DNA from: Pseudomonas sp. JUb42
GTDB lineage: Bacteria; Pseudomonadota; Gammaproteobacteria; Pseudomonadales; Pseudomonadaceae
Direction: 5' to 3'
Length of the DNA: 64,000 nt
Assembly: GCF_024807945.1 (NCBI RefSeq)
Contig: NZ_JANUFD010000001.1
Span: forward strand, 62,001 to 126,000
A program made the translations under genes and the position numbers. Below, piece by piece: positions 1-8,945 of this stretch (its first letter is position 1; every line of letters begins with the position of its first letter). A model generated the notes under the pieces. It was not told the DNA's origin. It saw only the letters and a list, made by a program, of their open reading frames with translations, and searched no databases.

Positions 1-2047
1 GGATGGCAATGTCTTCGTGGAAAACAGCGGCGTGCGCATCAAGGCCAGCAAGGCGCAGATGCTCAACACCCAGGTCAGCAATGTACTGGTCAATATTCCC
101 CATGTACCTGCCGGGCAGAGTAGCCACCTGTTCGTCGATGGCGACTTCAATGGCACCCTGGCCGATGGCGTGAAGATCCTGCAGACCGCACCGATCGGCA
201 CGGCCAGTACCTTTGCCGGCTGGACTGGCGACGGCCCGCTGCAAGGCAAGCTGAAACTCGATGTGCCGCTGGTCAAAGGCCAGGAAGCCAAGATTGGTGT
301 TGATTTCAGTACCGATAACGCGCGCTTGAAGATTGCCGATCCGGTGCTGGAATTCAGTCAGCTCAAGGGCGACTTCCGTTTTGACAGTACCAAGGGGCTG
401 AGCGGCAAGAACATCAAGGCCCTGGCCTTCGACCGGGCGATCACGGCCGAGATCATTGCCGACGGCAAGCCCGGCGCACCGATCACCCGGATCAATGCCA
501 GCGGCCTGGTGGCACAGAAGCGCCTGAACGACTGGCTCGGTATCACCCAGCCGCTGCCGGTGTCCGGCGATTTGCCTTATCAACTGCAAGTGACCCTGGG
601 CGGCGCCGACAGCCAGCTGAAGATCAACTCCAGTCTCAAGGGCCTGGTGGTGGACCTGCCAGCGCCTTTTGGCAAGACCGCCGACGAAACCCGCGACAGT
701 GAGTTCCGTATGAGCCTGCAAGGCCCTGAGCGCCGCTATAACGCGCTCTACGGCAATCTGGCCAGCCTGGCCTACAGTGCGCCAGCGAGCACGCCTGCCG
801 ACGGCCGTGGCGAGCTGCTGCTCGGTGACGGTACGGCTGCGGTCCCGGACGGCAAGGGCCTGCGCATTCGCGGCAGCTTGTCGGAACTGGATGTGAACAC
901 CTGGAAAGCCACTGCCGGTCGTTATGCTGGCAATGATCCGGGCGGCAGCGCCAAATTGTTGAGCGGCGTCGATCTGCAGATCGGCAAGCTGATCGCCATG
1001 GGCACCACCCTCGATCAGGCGCGGGTGCAGCTCAAACGCGACACCGCAGCCTGGAACCTGACCCTGGACAGCACCGTAGCCAAGGGCAATGCCAGCCTGC
1101 CCGATGCTAAGGCCGCGCCCATCGGCATCGATATGCAGTACGTGCGCCTGCCTGCGCCGGACCCGGCTGCGGCAGTGGTCGAGAATGCGCCGGACCCGCT
1201 GGCCGATGTCGATCCCCGGCAGATTCCGGCGCTGAATATCAATATCAGCCAACTGTTCCAGGGCGATCAACTGGTCGGCGCCTGGTCGCTCAAGGTGCGC
1301 CCGACCACCAACGGTATCCAGCTGGCTGACCTGAACATGGGCCTCAAGGGCATGTTGCTGCTCGGCGACGGCGGCTGGGAAGGCGCGCCGGGGTCCACCA
1401 GCAGTTGGTACAAGGGCAAGATCAACGGCAAGAACCTGGCCGATGTGCTCAAGGGCTGGGGCTTTGCCCCGACCGTGACCAGCGAGAGTTTCGAACTGAA
1501 CGTCGATGGTCGCTGGCCAGGCTCACCGGCCTGGGTCGGGCTCAAGCGTTACTCGGGCAGCCTCGACGCCACCCTTGAGCGCGGGCAGTTCGTCGAAGTG
1601 GAGGGCGGTGCCCAGGCGTTGCGAGTGTTCGGCCTGCTCAACTTCAACTCCATCGGTCGCCGCCTGCGCCTGGACTTCTCCGACCTGCTCGGCAAGGGCC
1701 TGAGCTATGACAAGGTCAAGGGCCTGCTGGTCGCCAGTGATGGCGTCTACGTCACTCGCAAACCCATCACGCTGGCCGGGCCGTCGAGCAACCTGGAACT
1801 GGACGGCACCCTGGACATGGTCAAGGACCGCGTCGACGCCAAGCTGCTGGTGACGTTGCCGGTGACCAACAACCTGCCGATTGCCGCGCTGATCGTCGGT
1901 GCCCCGGCCATTGGCGGCGCGTTGTTCCTCGTAGACAAGTTGCTGGGTGACCGCGTGGCGCGCTTTGCCAGCGTGCAGTACAAGGTCGAAGGGCCGTGGA
2001 AAGAGCCGAAGATCACCTTCGACAAGCCTTTCGAAAAGCCGCAGTAA
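1..2047 (+). CDS. yhdP: YhdP family AsmA-like protein, 3' portion
   Basis: The reading frame is open from the first bases of the window, so the gene begins upstream and only about 680 C-terminal codons are present. The protein is rich in beta-strand repeats of alternating polar and hydrophobic residues with many Asp/Gly turns, as in AsmA/YhdP-type bridge proteins. The last 200 residues carry the family's conserved end, with a 'GLLNFNSIGRRLRLDFSD' block and a hydrophobic stretch near the C-terminus (PIAALIVGAPAIGGALFLVDK). In enterobacteria YhdP bridges the periplasm and helps move phospholipids to the outer membrane; that role is inferred here from the family. The downstream nitrilase gene starts 100 bp later on the same strand, the usual Pseudomonas order. 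Confidence 0.9.
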   Translation, partial: DGNVFVENSGVRIKASKAQMLNTQVSNVLVNIPHVPAGQSSHLFVDGDFNGTLADGVKILQTAPIGTASTFAGWTGDGPLQGKLKLDVPLVKGQEAKIGVDFSTDNARLKIADPVLEFSQLKGDFRFDSTKGLSGKNIKALAFDRAITAEIIADGKPGAPITRINASGLVAQKRLNDWLGITQPLPVSGDLPYQLQVTLGGADSQLKINSSLKGLVVDLPAPFGKTADETRDSEFRMSLQGPERRYNALYGNLASLAYSAPASTPADGRGELLLGDGTAAVPDGKGLRIRGSLSELDVNTWKATAGRYAGNDPGGSAKLLSGVDLQIGKLIAMGTTLDQARVQLKRDTAAWNLTLDSTVAKGNASLPDAKAAPIGIDMQYVRLPAPDPAAAVVENAPDPLADVDPRQIPALNINISQLFQGDQLVGAWSLKVRPTTNGIQLADLNMGLKGMLLLGDGGWEGAPGSTSSWYKGKINGKNLADVLKGWGFAPTVTSESFELNVDGRWPGSPAWVGLKRYSGSLDATLERGQFVEVEGGAQALRVFGLLNFNSIGRRLRLDFSDLLGKGLSYDKVKGLLVASDGVYVTRKPITLAGPSSNLELDGTLDMVKDRVDAKLLVTLPVTNNLPIAALIVGAPAIGGALFLVDKLLGDRVARFASVQYKVEGPWKEPKITFDKPFEKPQ

Positions 2048-2147
2048 CAAAGACGCCCCCTGTAGGGGCCGGCTTGCTGGCGATCGAATGCGATGCGGGA
2101 ATACCGCAAGGAGTAAAGTGCCTGTCATCACCGACAAGGAGTGCCCC

Positions 2148-2993
2148 ATGTCTTTTGCCGTTATCCAGATGGTCAGCCAGAGCGATGTCCTGGGCAACCT
2201 GGCCCAGGCCCGGCGTCTGCTCGAGCAGGCGGCTGCGTCCGGCGCCAGGCTTGCCGTGTTGCCGGAAAACTTCGCCGCCATGGGCCGTCGCGACGTCGCT
2301 GATATCGGCCGCGCCGAGGCCTTGGGGCAAGGGCCGATCCTGCCATGGTTGAAAAGCACCGCCCGCGACCTCAAGTTATGGATAGTTGCCGGTACTTTGC
2401 CGCTGCCGCCGAGTGATCGGCCCGATGGCAAGGTCACGGCCTGTTCGCTGTTGATCGATGAACACGGCGAGCAGGTGGCGCGTTACGACAAGTTGCACCT
2501 GTTCGACGTGGATGTGGCCGATAGCCGCGGGCGTTATCGCGAGTCCGATGACTATGCTCACGGCAATGACGTTGTGGTGGTGGATACGCCGGTGGGACGC
2601 CTGGGCTTGAGTGTCTGCTACGACCTGCGCTTCCCCGAGTTATACACAGCCCTGCGAGCCGCAGGTGCCGAATTGATTACCGCGCCGTCGGCCTTCACGG
2701 CTGTGACCGGCGCGGCGCATTGGGACATCCTCATCCGGGCGCGCGCCATTGAAACCCAGTGTTACCTGCTGGCGGCCGCGCAGGGCGGGGTTCATCCAGG
2801 CCCGCGCGAGACCTGGGGTCATGCCGCCATTATCGACCCCTGGGGTCGGGTACTGGCCGAGCAGGCCCAGGGCGAGGCGGTCTTGCTGGCCCAGCGCGAC
2901 ATTGAAGAACAGGCGTCCATCCGGGCGCGGATGCCGGTGTCCAGTCACCGGCGATTTTTTGTGCAGGACGCAGTGCGGCCTGCTTCGGAGTGA
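2148..2993 (+). CDS. carbon-nitrogen hydrolase (nitrilase superfamily, Nit-type)
   Basis: A 281-residue cytoplasmic amidase of the nitrilase superfamily. The Glu-Lys-Cys triad is visible: Glu40 in LPENFA, Lys115 in [10 protein letters not shown] and Cys157 in [11 protein letters not shown]. The Nit1/NIT2-like branch generally repairs deaminated glutathione or hydrolyses omega-amides; the exact substrate cannot be read from sequence. I chose the ATG after 'caaggagtgcccc' because it has a Shine-Dalgarno and gives the normal family start ([10 protein letters not shown]); an in-frame upstream extension into yhdP is out of family. It ends 2 bp before the tldD ATG, so the two are probably cotranscribed. 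Confidence 0.92.
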   Translation: MSFAVIQMVSQSDVLGNLAQARRLLEQAAASGARLAVLPENFAAMGRRDVADIGRAEALGQGPILPWLKSTARDLKLWIVAGTLPLPPSDRPDGKVTACSLLIDEHGEQVARYDKLHLFDVDVADSRGRYRESDDYAHGNDVVVVDTPVGRLGLSVCYDLRFPELYTALRAAGAELITAPSAFTAVTGAAHWDILIRARAIETQCYLLAAAQGGVHPGPRETWGHAAIIDPWGRVLAEQAQGEAVLLAQRDIEEQASIRARMPVSSHRRFFVQDAVRPASE

Positions 2994-2995
2994 AT

Positions 2996-4435
2996 ATGAG
3001 CGACGTCTCCTCAGTCAGTGAACACCTTCTGGCGCCCGGTGGCTTGAACCTGGACAGCCTGCAATCGGTGCTGGGCGAACTGGCCGGCCCGGGTATCGAC
3101 GCTGCCGACTTGTATTTTCAGGGGCAGATTTCCGAGTCCTGGTCCCTGGAAGACGGCATCGTCAAGGAAGGCAGCTTCAATCTCGACCAGGGTGTCGGCG
3201 TGCGCGCGCAATCCGGCGAGAAAACCGGTTTTGCCTATAGCAACGCCATCACCCTGGAAGCCTTGAGTTCGGCGGCCAAGGCGGCTCGTTCGATCTCCCG
3301 CGCCGGGCAGCACGGCACTGTCCAGGCCTTTACCAGTCAGGATGTGGCTCAGTTGTATGCCCCGGATAATCCTCTGGAAGTCATGACCCGCGCGGAAAAG
3401 GTCGAGCTGCTCAAGCGCATCGACGTCGCCACCCGTGCTCTGGACCCGCGCATTCAACAGGTTTCGGTGAGCATGGCCGGGGTCTGGGAGCGGATTCTGG
3501 TGGCTTCCACCGACGGCAGCCTGGCGGCCGACGTACGTCCGCTGGTGCGGTTCAACGTCAGCGTCATCGTCGAGCAGAACGGCCGCCGCGAGCGCGGTGG
3601 TCACGGTGGCGGCGGGCGTACCGACTATCGCTATTTCCTCACGGACGACCGCGCCATGGGCTATGCCCGCGAAGCGCTGCGTCAGGCGCTGGTCAATCTC
3701 GAAGCGATTCCGGCGCCAGCGGGTACGCTGCCTGTGGTGCTGGGCTCGGGCTGGTCCGGCGTGCTGTTGCACGAAGCCGTCGGCCACGGTCTGGAAGGCG
3801 ACTTCAACCGCAAGGGCAGTTCCGCCTACAGCGGCCGGATCGGCGAGATGGTGGCTTCCAAACTGTGCACCATCGTCGACGACGGCACTCTGGCCGGGCG
3901 CCGCGGCTCCCTGAGCGTCGATGACGAAGGCACTCCGACCGAATGCACCACGCTGATCGAGAACGGTGTGCTCAAGGGTTACATGCAGGACAAGCTCAAT
4001 GCCCGTCTGATGGGCGTAGCCCGCACCGGCAACGGTCGTCGCGAGTCCTATGCGCACCTGCCGATGCCGCGCATGACCAACACTTACATGCTGGGTGGCC
4101 AGAGCGATCCGGCCGAGATCATCGCGTCGGTCAAGCGCGGCATCTACTGCGCCAACCTGGGCGGTGGTCAGGTGGATATCACCAGCGGCAAGTTTGTCTT
4201 CTCCACCAGCGAGGCCTACCTGATCGAAGACGGCAAGATTACCGCACCGGTCAAGGGCGCGACTCTGATCGGCAACGGCCCGGAGGCGATGAGCAAGGTG
4301 TCGATGGTCGGTAACGATCTGTCGCTGGACAGCGGCGTGGGGACTTGTGGCAAGGACGGGCAGTCCGTGCCGGTGGGCGTGGGGCAGCCGACGTTGAAGA
4401 TCGATGCGATCACGGTCGGTGGTACTGGCGGCTGA
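2996..4435 (+). CDS. tldD: metalloprotease subunit TldD
   Basis: A 479-residue protein of the TldD/PmbA family. The zinc-binding HExxxH motif (HEAVGH, residues 259-264) is present, which marks this as the catalytic partner; PmbA/TldE, encoded at 5224-6570, lacks it. The TldD/TldE heterodimer degrades unfolded peptides and, in other species, matures microcins and acts on CcdA antitoxin. The ATG at 2996 follows GGAG at 2987-2990; an in-frame GTG two codons earlier is too close to the nitrilase stop to be preferred. The gene is followed by a REP palindrome. Confidence 0.96.
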   Translation: MSDVSSVSEHLLAPGGLNLDSLQSVLGELAGPGIDAADLYFQGQISESWSLEDGIVKEGSFNLDQGVGVRAQSGEKTGFAYSNAITLEALSSAAKAARSISRAGQHGTVQAFTSQDVAQLYAPDNPLEVMTRAEKVELLKRIDVATRALDPRIQQVSVSMAGVWERILVASTDGSLAADVRPLVRFNVSVIVEQNGRRERGGHGGGGRTDYRYFLTDDRAMGYAREALRQALVNLEAIPAPAGTLPVVLGSGWSGVLLHEAVGHGLEGDFNRKGSSAYSGRIGEMVASKLCTIVDDGTLAGRRGSLSVDDEGTPTECTTLIENGVLKGYMQDKLNARLMGVARTGNGRRESYAHLPMPRMTNTYMLGGQSDPAEIIASVKRGIYCANLGGGQVDITSGKFVFSTSEAYLIEDGKITAPVKGATLIGNGPEAMSKVSMVGNDLSLDSGVGTCGKDGQSVPVGVGQPTLKIDAITVGGTGG

Positions 4436-4463
4436 TGGGGTGAACCGTGAGCACTGGCTTTTG

Positions 4464-4555
4464 TGTGGGACCGGCTTTAGCCGGGAAGGCAGCATGACAG
4501 ACGACACTTATGTATCGGATGTACGAACGTCTTCCCGGCTAAAGCCGGTCCCACA
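4464..4555. repeat. REP-type inverted repeat (variant with accggctttagccgg)
   Basis: Two perfectly complementary 25-nt arms (4464-4488 and 4531-4555) separated by 42 nt, lying in the gap between the convergent tldD and darP. The arms begin with the same 'tgtggga' end as the other REP copies in this window but have a different core. It can fold into one long hairpin and could protect or end the two convergent transcripts. Confidence 0.85.
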
Positions 4556-4594
4556 GAGTCAAAATCCCACTGTCGGTGGGAAGTGAGGCAGGAC

Positions 4595-5116
4595 TCAACG
4601 CAATCCGCGTTGTGTCTCGTCCAGCTCACGGATGTATTTGAAGATTTTGCGGGTCGAAGCTGGCGGTTTGTTCTGGGCCAGTTCGTGCTGGGCCTGACGG
4701 ATCAGGGAGCGCAGTTGCTGGCGATCAGCTTCGGGGTATTCGGCAACGAACTTCTCCAGCACATCGTCGGCGCCGGTGATCAGGCGATCACGCCAGCGTT
4801 CCAGATTGTGGAAGCGTTCGTTGTATTGGCGAGTGGAGGCATCGAGTTGGTCGAGCAACACCAGAATGGCGTCCAGGTCCTGGTCGCGCATGAGTTTGCC
4901 GATGAACTGGATGTGCCGTTTGCGCGCGATATGCGCCGTGTGCTTGGGCGCGTCGGCCAGGGCCTTGCGCAGCGCATCGGTCAACGGCAGCTTGGCCAGT
5001 ACATCGGCCTTGAGTGTGGTCAGGCGCTCGCCCAGGTCAACGAGAGCGTGAAGTTCACGCTTGATCTGGGTTTTGCTTTTCTCCCCGTCGAGGGAGTCGT
5101 CGTAAGAATCAACCAT
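4595..5116 (-). CDS. darP: ribosome biogenesis factor DarP (YjgA, DUF615)
   Basis: A 173-residue, highly charged, helical protein with the acidic N-terminus ([17 protein letters not shown]) and the '[15 protein letters not shown]' and '[14 protein letters not shown]' blocks of the YjgA/DUF615 family. DarP associates with the 50S ribosomal subunit in late assembly. It is convergent with tldD and divergent from pmbA, with about 107 bp between its start and that of pmbA, so it has its own promoter in that gap. In Pseudomonas it is regularly placed between tldD and pmbA. Confidence 0.93.
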   Translation of the reverse strand: MVDSYDDSLDGEKSKTQIKRELHALVDLGERLTTLKADVLAKLPLTDALRKALADAPKHTAHIARKRHIQFIGKLMRDQDLDAILVLLDQLDASTRQYNERFHNLERWRDRLITGADDVLEKFVAEYPEADRQQLRSLIRQAQHELAQNKPPASTRKIFKYIRELDETQRGLR

Positions 5117-5223
5117 GGGGGCCGTCCGAAAATAAACGCCGCCATGATAACCAGTCGAGGGCCGCTTGTCCGGCCCGCTCGGTATTCGGTCTGTGCCGAA
5201 AGCAGAATTTGATGGAGAAAGTC

Positions 5224-6570
5224 ATGAGTGCATCCCAAAGCGTCGGCCCGCAGGCCCTGCCCGAACTGCAGGAGCAGGTCGAGCAAATCATCGCCGAAGC
5301 CCGTCGCCAGGGCGCCAGCGCCTGTGAGGTAGCGGTGTCGCTGGAGCAGGGGTTGTCGACTTCGGTGCGTCAGCGCGAGGTTGAGACGGTCGAGTTCAAT
5401 CGTGACCAGGGTTTCGGTATTACCTTGTATGTGGGCCAGCGCAAAGGCTCGGCCAGCACCTCGGCCAGTGGCGCCGACGCTATTCGCGAGACGGTTGCCG
5501 CTGCTTTGGCCATCGCCAAACACACCTCCGAGGACGAAAGCTCGGGCCTGGCCGATGCCGCGTTGATGGCCAAGGACCTGCCGGATTTCGATCTTTACCA
5601 CGCCTGGGACATCAGCCCCGAGCAGGCCATCGAGAAGGCGCTGATCTGTGAAGCGGCGGCGTTCGATGCCGACAGCCGGATCAAGAACGCCGACGGCACC
5701 ACGCTAAATACCCACCAGGGCTGCCGTGTATATGGCAACAGCAATGGCTTTGTCGGTGGTTATGCTTCGACTCGCCACAGCCTGAGCTGTGTGATGATCG
5801 CCGAGGGTGACGGCCAGATGCAGCGCGATTACTGGTATGACGTCAGCCGCCAGGGTGAGCTGCTGGCCGATCCACTGAGCATCGGCCGCAAGGCCGCTGA
5901 ACGCGCTGCCAGCCGCCTGGGTGCGCGGCCGGTGCCGACCTGCGAAGTGCCGGTGCTGTTCTCCGCCGAGTTGGCGGGTGGTTTGTTCGGCAGCTTCCTT
6001 GGGGCGATTTCCGGCGGCAACCTGTACCGCAAGTCATCGTTCCTGGAAGGCACCATTGGCCAGCGCCTGTTCCCCGAGTGGCTGACCATCGACGAGCGCC
6101 CGCACCTGATGCGTGCCATGGGCAGCTCGGCGTTCGACAGCGACGGCCTGGCCACCTATGCCAAGCCGTTCGTCGAAAATGGTGATCTGGTGTCCTACAT
6201 CCTCAGCACTTACTCCGGGCGCAAGCTGGGCCTGCCGAGCACCGCCAACGCCGGCGGCGTGCACAATCTATTCGTTACCCATGGCACGGAAGACCAGGCG
6301 GCCCTGATCCGCCGCATGGGCCGCGGCCTGTTCGTCACTGAACTGATGGGCAGCGGCCTGAATATGGTCACCGGGGATTACTCCCGTGGCGCGGCAGGTT
6401 TCTGGGTCGAGAACGGTGAAATTCAGTTCCCGGTGCAGGAAGTGACCATTGCCGGGAATATGCGCGACATGTTCAAACAGATTGTCGCCGTGGGCAGTGA
6501 CCTGGAGCTGCGCAGCAATATCCGTACGGGCTCGGTGCTGATCGAGCGGATGACCGTGGCGGGGAGCTGA
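5224..6570 (+). CDS. pmbA: metalloprotease subunit PmbA/TldE
   Basis: A 448-residue TldD/PmbA-family protein without the HExxxH zinc motif, hence the non-catalytic TldE partner of the TldD encoded at 2996-4435. The C-terminal half carries the family blocks GLFGSFLGAISGGNLYRKSS and LGLPSTANAGG. The ATG at 5224 is preceded by GGAGAAAG at a good distance; in-frame ATG and TTG codons 12 and 15 nt upstream lack a Shine-Dalgarno. Stable heterodimer formation with TldD is known for the family. A REP-like hairpin follows the stop. Confidence 0.95.
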   Translation: MSASQSVGPQALPELQEQVEQIIAEARRQGASACEVAVSLEQGLSTSVRQREVETVEFNRDQGFGITLYVGQRKGSASTSASGADAIRETVAAALAIAKHTSEDESSGLADAALMAKDLPDFDLYHAWDISPEQAIEKALICEAAAFDADSRIKNADGTTLNTHQGCRVYGNSNGFVGGYASTRHSLSCVMIAEGDGQMQRDYWYDVSRQGELLADPLSIGRKAAERAASRLGARPVPTCEVPVLFSAELAGGLFGSFLGAISGGNLYRKSSFLEGTIGQRLFPEWLTIDERPHLMRAMGSSAFDSDGLATYAKPFVENGDLVSYILSTYSGRKLGLPSTANAGGVHNLFVTHGTEDQAALIRRMGRGLFVTELMGSGLNMVTGDYSRGAAGFWVENGEIQFPVQEVTIAGNMRDMFKQIVAVGSDLELRSNIRTGSVLIERMTVAGS

Positions 6571-6583
6571 TACCACCCCATAT

Positions 6584-6675
6584 CCGTTGGAGCCGGGCTT
6601 GCCCGCGAAGGGCGGTGACGCGGTGTACCTGATACACCGCAGCGTTCATTTCGCGGGCAAGCCCGGCTCCAACGG
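6584..6675. repeat. REP-type inverted repeat with internal hairpin
   Basis: Arms at 6584-6608 and 6651-6675 are perfectly complementary ('ggagccgggcttgcccgcga' type core). The spacer itself contains a second hairpin, cggtgta/tacaccg at 6621-6639. It lies immediately 3' of pmbA. Confidence 0.82.
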
Positions 6676-6710
6676 GATGTCCCCTGGATAGCAGCAATCC
6701 ATCTTTCTGC

Positions 6711-6753
6711 TTGTCGTGATTATAAATCTCATTTAATAATGAATATCATTTCA
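6711..6753 (+). promoter_or_regulatory. predicted fagA promoter with overlapping Fur box
   Basis: TTGTCG at 6711-6716 and TAATAA at 6734-6739, spaced 17 nt, form a plausible sigma-70 promoter. The -10 is overlapped by AATAATGAATATCATTTCA (6735-6753), which matches the 19-bp Fur consensus at 13 positions by eye and has perfect AATGA/TCATT arms. This fits the iron-repressed fagA operon known in P. aeruginosa. Activity is inferred. Confidence 0.68.
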
Positions 6754-6769
6754 AAGATGAGATTGAGTC

Positions 6770-7159
6770 ATGGGCCTTGTTCTGCACGAATCTGCGCATC
6801 TGGACCACTGGCGTTTCCTGGGTGTACGGGTGCGCTGCGCCCTCGATGCTGACGAACCCCGCTCAATCGAACATTACCTTGCCGAAGGGCGCTATCTGGC
6901 ACGCTTCACCGCCACGCCCCAGTCACTGATCGCCGAAACCACCTTGCGTCTTTTGCTCGATACCGCGCGCGACACGGTATTGCCCTGGCATTGGCGCTGC
7001 CTGTGTCTGGATCAGGCCTGGCGCCCGCTGCGTGACCTGCACGCTCTGGCGCAAACCCCGGCCCGCCATGAACGCTATCAAGCCTGCGTCCACGAATTGG
7101 CCGCCTGCGTCCTGCAGCCTTCGATCACACCCAATGAACTCATAGCCGCCGGTCTTTGA
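6770..7159 (+). CDS. fagA: FagA (Fur-associated gene A) protein
   Basis: A 129-residue protein whose place just after pmbA, behind a Fur-type box, and whose sequence (start MGLVLHESAHLDHW, then FLGVRVRCALDAD) match FagA, the first gene of the iron-regulated fagA-fumC-orfX-sodA operon of Pseudomonas. No enzymatic motif is recognisable; the protein is rich in Trp, His, Cys and Arg and the function is unknown. It ends 32 bp before orfX. In P. aeruginosa fumC lies between these two genes; here there is no trace of it. Confidence 0.82.
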   Translation: MGLVLHESAHLDHWRFLGVRVRCALDADEPRSIEHYLAEGRYLARFTATPQSLIAETTLRLLLDTARDTVLPWHWRCLCLDQAWRPLRDLHALAQTPARHERYQACVHELAACVLQPSITPNELIAAGL

Positions 7160-7191
7160 CCGACACCCGTCAGCGTCTCTGGAGGTATGTC

Positions 7192-7668
7192 ATGCAGCAT
7201 TGGAAACGCACCATTGAAGAGGCCAATCGCTGTTTCAATCGCGGCGATCTGGTTGATGCCCGTGAGCTGTACCTGCAGGCGCTGGCGCTGGCCCAGGTGT
7301 TGTTCGAGCGTTGGGCGAACGTGGATGAGGCGGTTGCCGCCTTTGTCATCTCGCACCACAACCTGGCGGATCTGCACCTGGCTCTGGGGCAGCCGGAGGA
7401 GAGCGCGGAGTACCTCTGCGCGGTTCATCAGCATTTGCTCCAGGTCATGCAGGAGCAGCGCCTGTCCCCGGCCTTGCGCCATGCGGCGCTGCGTCACAGC
7501 AGCAAAACCTACACCGAGCTGCTCGGTTTCATCAGCGAATACGGCGAGTACCCACGTACTCACCGGCTGCTCAGCAGTGGCGGCGAGCAATCGCGCATGT
7601 CACTGCAGCGCAATGCTGCGGCCATCCCCGATTCCACCTACCCCGGCCACAATTACGGAGTTCATTGA
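7192..7668 (+). CDS. OrfX-type TPR-like protein of the sodA operon
   Basis: A 158-residue protein corresponding to orfX upstream of sodA in Pseudomonas. The first 35 residues resemble a TPR repeat ([23 protein letters not shown]) and a second helix-turn-helix pair follows around residues 55-80. The function is not established. The ATG at 7192 has a strong GGAGGT at 7181-7186; an in-frame TTG at 7156 overlapping fagA is less likely. The stop overlaps the region directly before the sodA ATG (1-nt gap), so translation of the two would be coupled. Confidence 0.8.
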   Translation: MQHWKRTIEEANRCFNRGDLVDARELYLQALALAQVLFERWANVDEAVAAFVISHHNLADLHLALGQPEESAEYLCAVHQHLLQVMQEQRLSPALRHAALRHSSKTYTELLGFISEYGEYPRTHRLLSSGGEQSRMSLQRNAAAIPDSTYPGHNYGVH

Positions 7669-7669
7669 T

Positions 7670-8281
7670 ATGCCTTATACCTTGCCTGCCTTGCCTTACG
7701 CCTACGACGCGCTGGAGCCGCACATCGACGCGCAGACTATGGAAATCCACTACAGCAAGCATCACCAGACCTATATCAACAACCTCAACGCTGCCGTCGA
7801 AGGCACCGAATGGGCTGAATGGCCGATCGAGAAGCTGGTGGCAGCGGTGCAGCAGCTTCCAGAAAAACTGCGCCCGGCCGTGATCAATCAGGGCGGCGGG
7901 CATGCCAACCACTAGCTGTTCTGGGCGGTAATGGCGCCTGCCGCTGGCGGCTTGCCACAGGGCCAGGTGGCCAGGGCCATTGATGAGCAGTTGGGTGGCT
8001 TCGATGCGTTCAAGGACGCCTTCACCAAAGCTGCGCTGACCCGTTTTGGCAGTGGCTGGGCCTGGCTGAGCGTGACCCCGCAGAAGAAGCTGGTCGTGGA
8101 AAGCAGTGGCAACCAGGACAGCCCGCTGATGAATGGCAATACGCCGATCCTCGGCCTGGATGTCTGGGAGCACGCCTACTACCTTCGGTATCAGAACCGT
8201 CGTCCTGAATACATCAACGCTTTCTATAACGTGATCAACTGGGGCGAAGTATCCAGGCGTTATCTGGCCGCCGTGGCCTGA
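7670..8281 (+). pseudogene. sodA: manganese superoxide dismutase SodA with internal amber codon
   Basis: The frame encodes a normal 203-codon Mn/Fe superoxide dismutase except for TAG at 7913-7915 (codon 82). It interrupts the conserved GGGHANHSLFW motif exactly at the serine, so a single TCG to TAG change explains it. All four metal ligands are otherwise encoded: His27, His81, Asp164 and His168 (DVWEHAYY), and GNQDSPLM around residue 149 is typical of the Mn form. Translation from 7670 gives 81 residues lacking Asp164 and His168, so it cannot form the active site. The rest of the frame is open to the normal stop, indicating a very recent mutation, suppression or a sequence error. An internal ATG at 7931 follows the stop, but a protein starting there would lack His27 and His81. 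Confidence 0.88.
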
Positions 8282-8310
8282 ATCTCATATAACAAGAATT
8301 AAGGCAGTTT

Positions 8311-8433
8311 ATGCGTCTGGATATTCATAAGGTCGGCAGGGGGCGAAGGTTTCGCCGGGCGGCAGGATTGATTGTGTTTTTGCTCGGTGTCTTACTGTTG
8401 ATTGGCCGGGCGCTGGGCTGGCTGTTGTTCTGA
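8311..8433 (+). CDS. possible 40-residue single-pass membrane protein
   Basis: An ATG at 8311 with AAGG at 8301-8304 opens a 40-codon frame. The first 17 residues are strongly basic (MRLDIHKVGRGRRFRR) and residues 20-40 are one hydrophobic stretch (LIVFLLGVLLLIGRALGWLL), so it looks like an inner-membrane protein with its N-terminus inside. I do not recognise a family. It occupies the place between sodA and ptsO where other Pseudomonas carry a ZIP-type metal transporter gene. It could be a real small protein or a chance ORF. Confidence 0.45.
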   Translation: MRLDIHKVGRGRRFRRAAGLIVFLLGVLLLIGRALGWLLF

Positions 8434-8497
8434 GGTGGGTGTCTCCCATCTAAAGGGGGACACAAATCCGTATCGCGCAGGGGCGCGGGTAAATCTG

Positions 8498-8587
8498 GTG
8501 GGAGCGAATTCATTCGCGAAGGGGCCGGTACATCCAACGCATATGAGTCGTTTGAAATACCGCTTTCGCGAATGAATTCGCTCCCAC
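8498..8587. repeat. REP palindrome pair (REPIN-like)
   Basis: Perfectly complementary 23-nt arms gtgggagcgaattcattcg... at 8498-8520 and 8565-8587, 44-nt spacer, located between the small membrane ORF and convergent ptsO. Same family as the copies near 24.0, 29.4, 33.4, 34.7 and 41.1 kb. Confidence 0.9.
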
Positions 8588-8656
8588 AGAGTTTCGGTCA
8601 TTCAGCAGGTTTTACGTTGTTTGATAAAAGCCGTATCCCCTATCGGAGGATGCCGT

Positions 8657-8929
8657 TTACTCGCCTTCATCAAAGTAGTTATTGATCAACTCGACCAACC
8701 CATCCAGTGCCGCCTGTTCGTCATCACCTTCGGTATGCAGGTGGATGTCGGTGCCTTTGCCTGCTGCCAGCATCATGACGGCCATGATGCTCTTGCCGTC
8801 GACCATGCTTTCCGGGGTGCGCCCGACCCTGATCTGACAGGGGAATTTGCCCGCCACGCCGACGAATTTAGCCGCTGCACGAGCGTGCAGGCCGAGCTTG
8901 TTGATGATGGTGATTTGACGAGCGGGCAT
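8657..8929 (-). CDS. ptsO: phosphocarrier NPr of the nitrogen PTS
   Basis: A 90-residue HPr-family protein. The phosphorylatable His15 lies in the motif NKLGLHARAA, and a Ser region (KSIMAVMMLAAGKGT) corresponds to the regulatory-serine segment. It transfers phosphate from EI-Ntr (PtsP) to EIIA-Ntr (PtsN), linking carbon/nitrogen status and potassium homeostasis to transcription. It is the last gene of the rpoN-hpf-ptsN-rapZ-ptsO run, 16 bp after rapZ, the standard Pseudomonas arrangement. Confidence 0.96.
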   Translation of the reverse strand: MPARQITIINKLGLHARAAAKFVGVAGKFPCQIRVGRTPESMVDGKSIMAVMMLAAGKGTDIHLHTEGDDEQAALDGLVELINNYFDEGE

Positions 8930-8945
8930 CGCAGTGAAAGTCCTT

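Noticed and set aside
3011..4507. 498-codon reverse-strand frame opposite tldD
   Set aside because: Mirror of the tldD codon bias; no ribosome binding site or domain, and tldD itself is certain.
7913..7915. Recoded stop (selenocysteine or pyrrolysine) in sodA
   Set aside because: Selenocysteine uses TGA, and pyrrolysine systems are not expected in Pseudomonas; the position is normally a serine with a one-base path to TAG.
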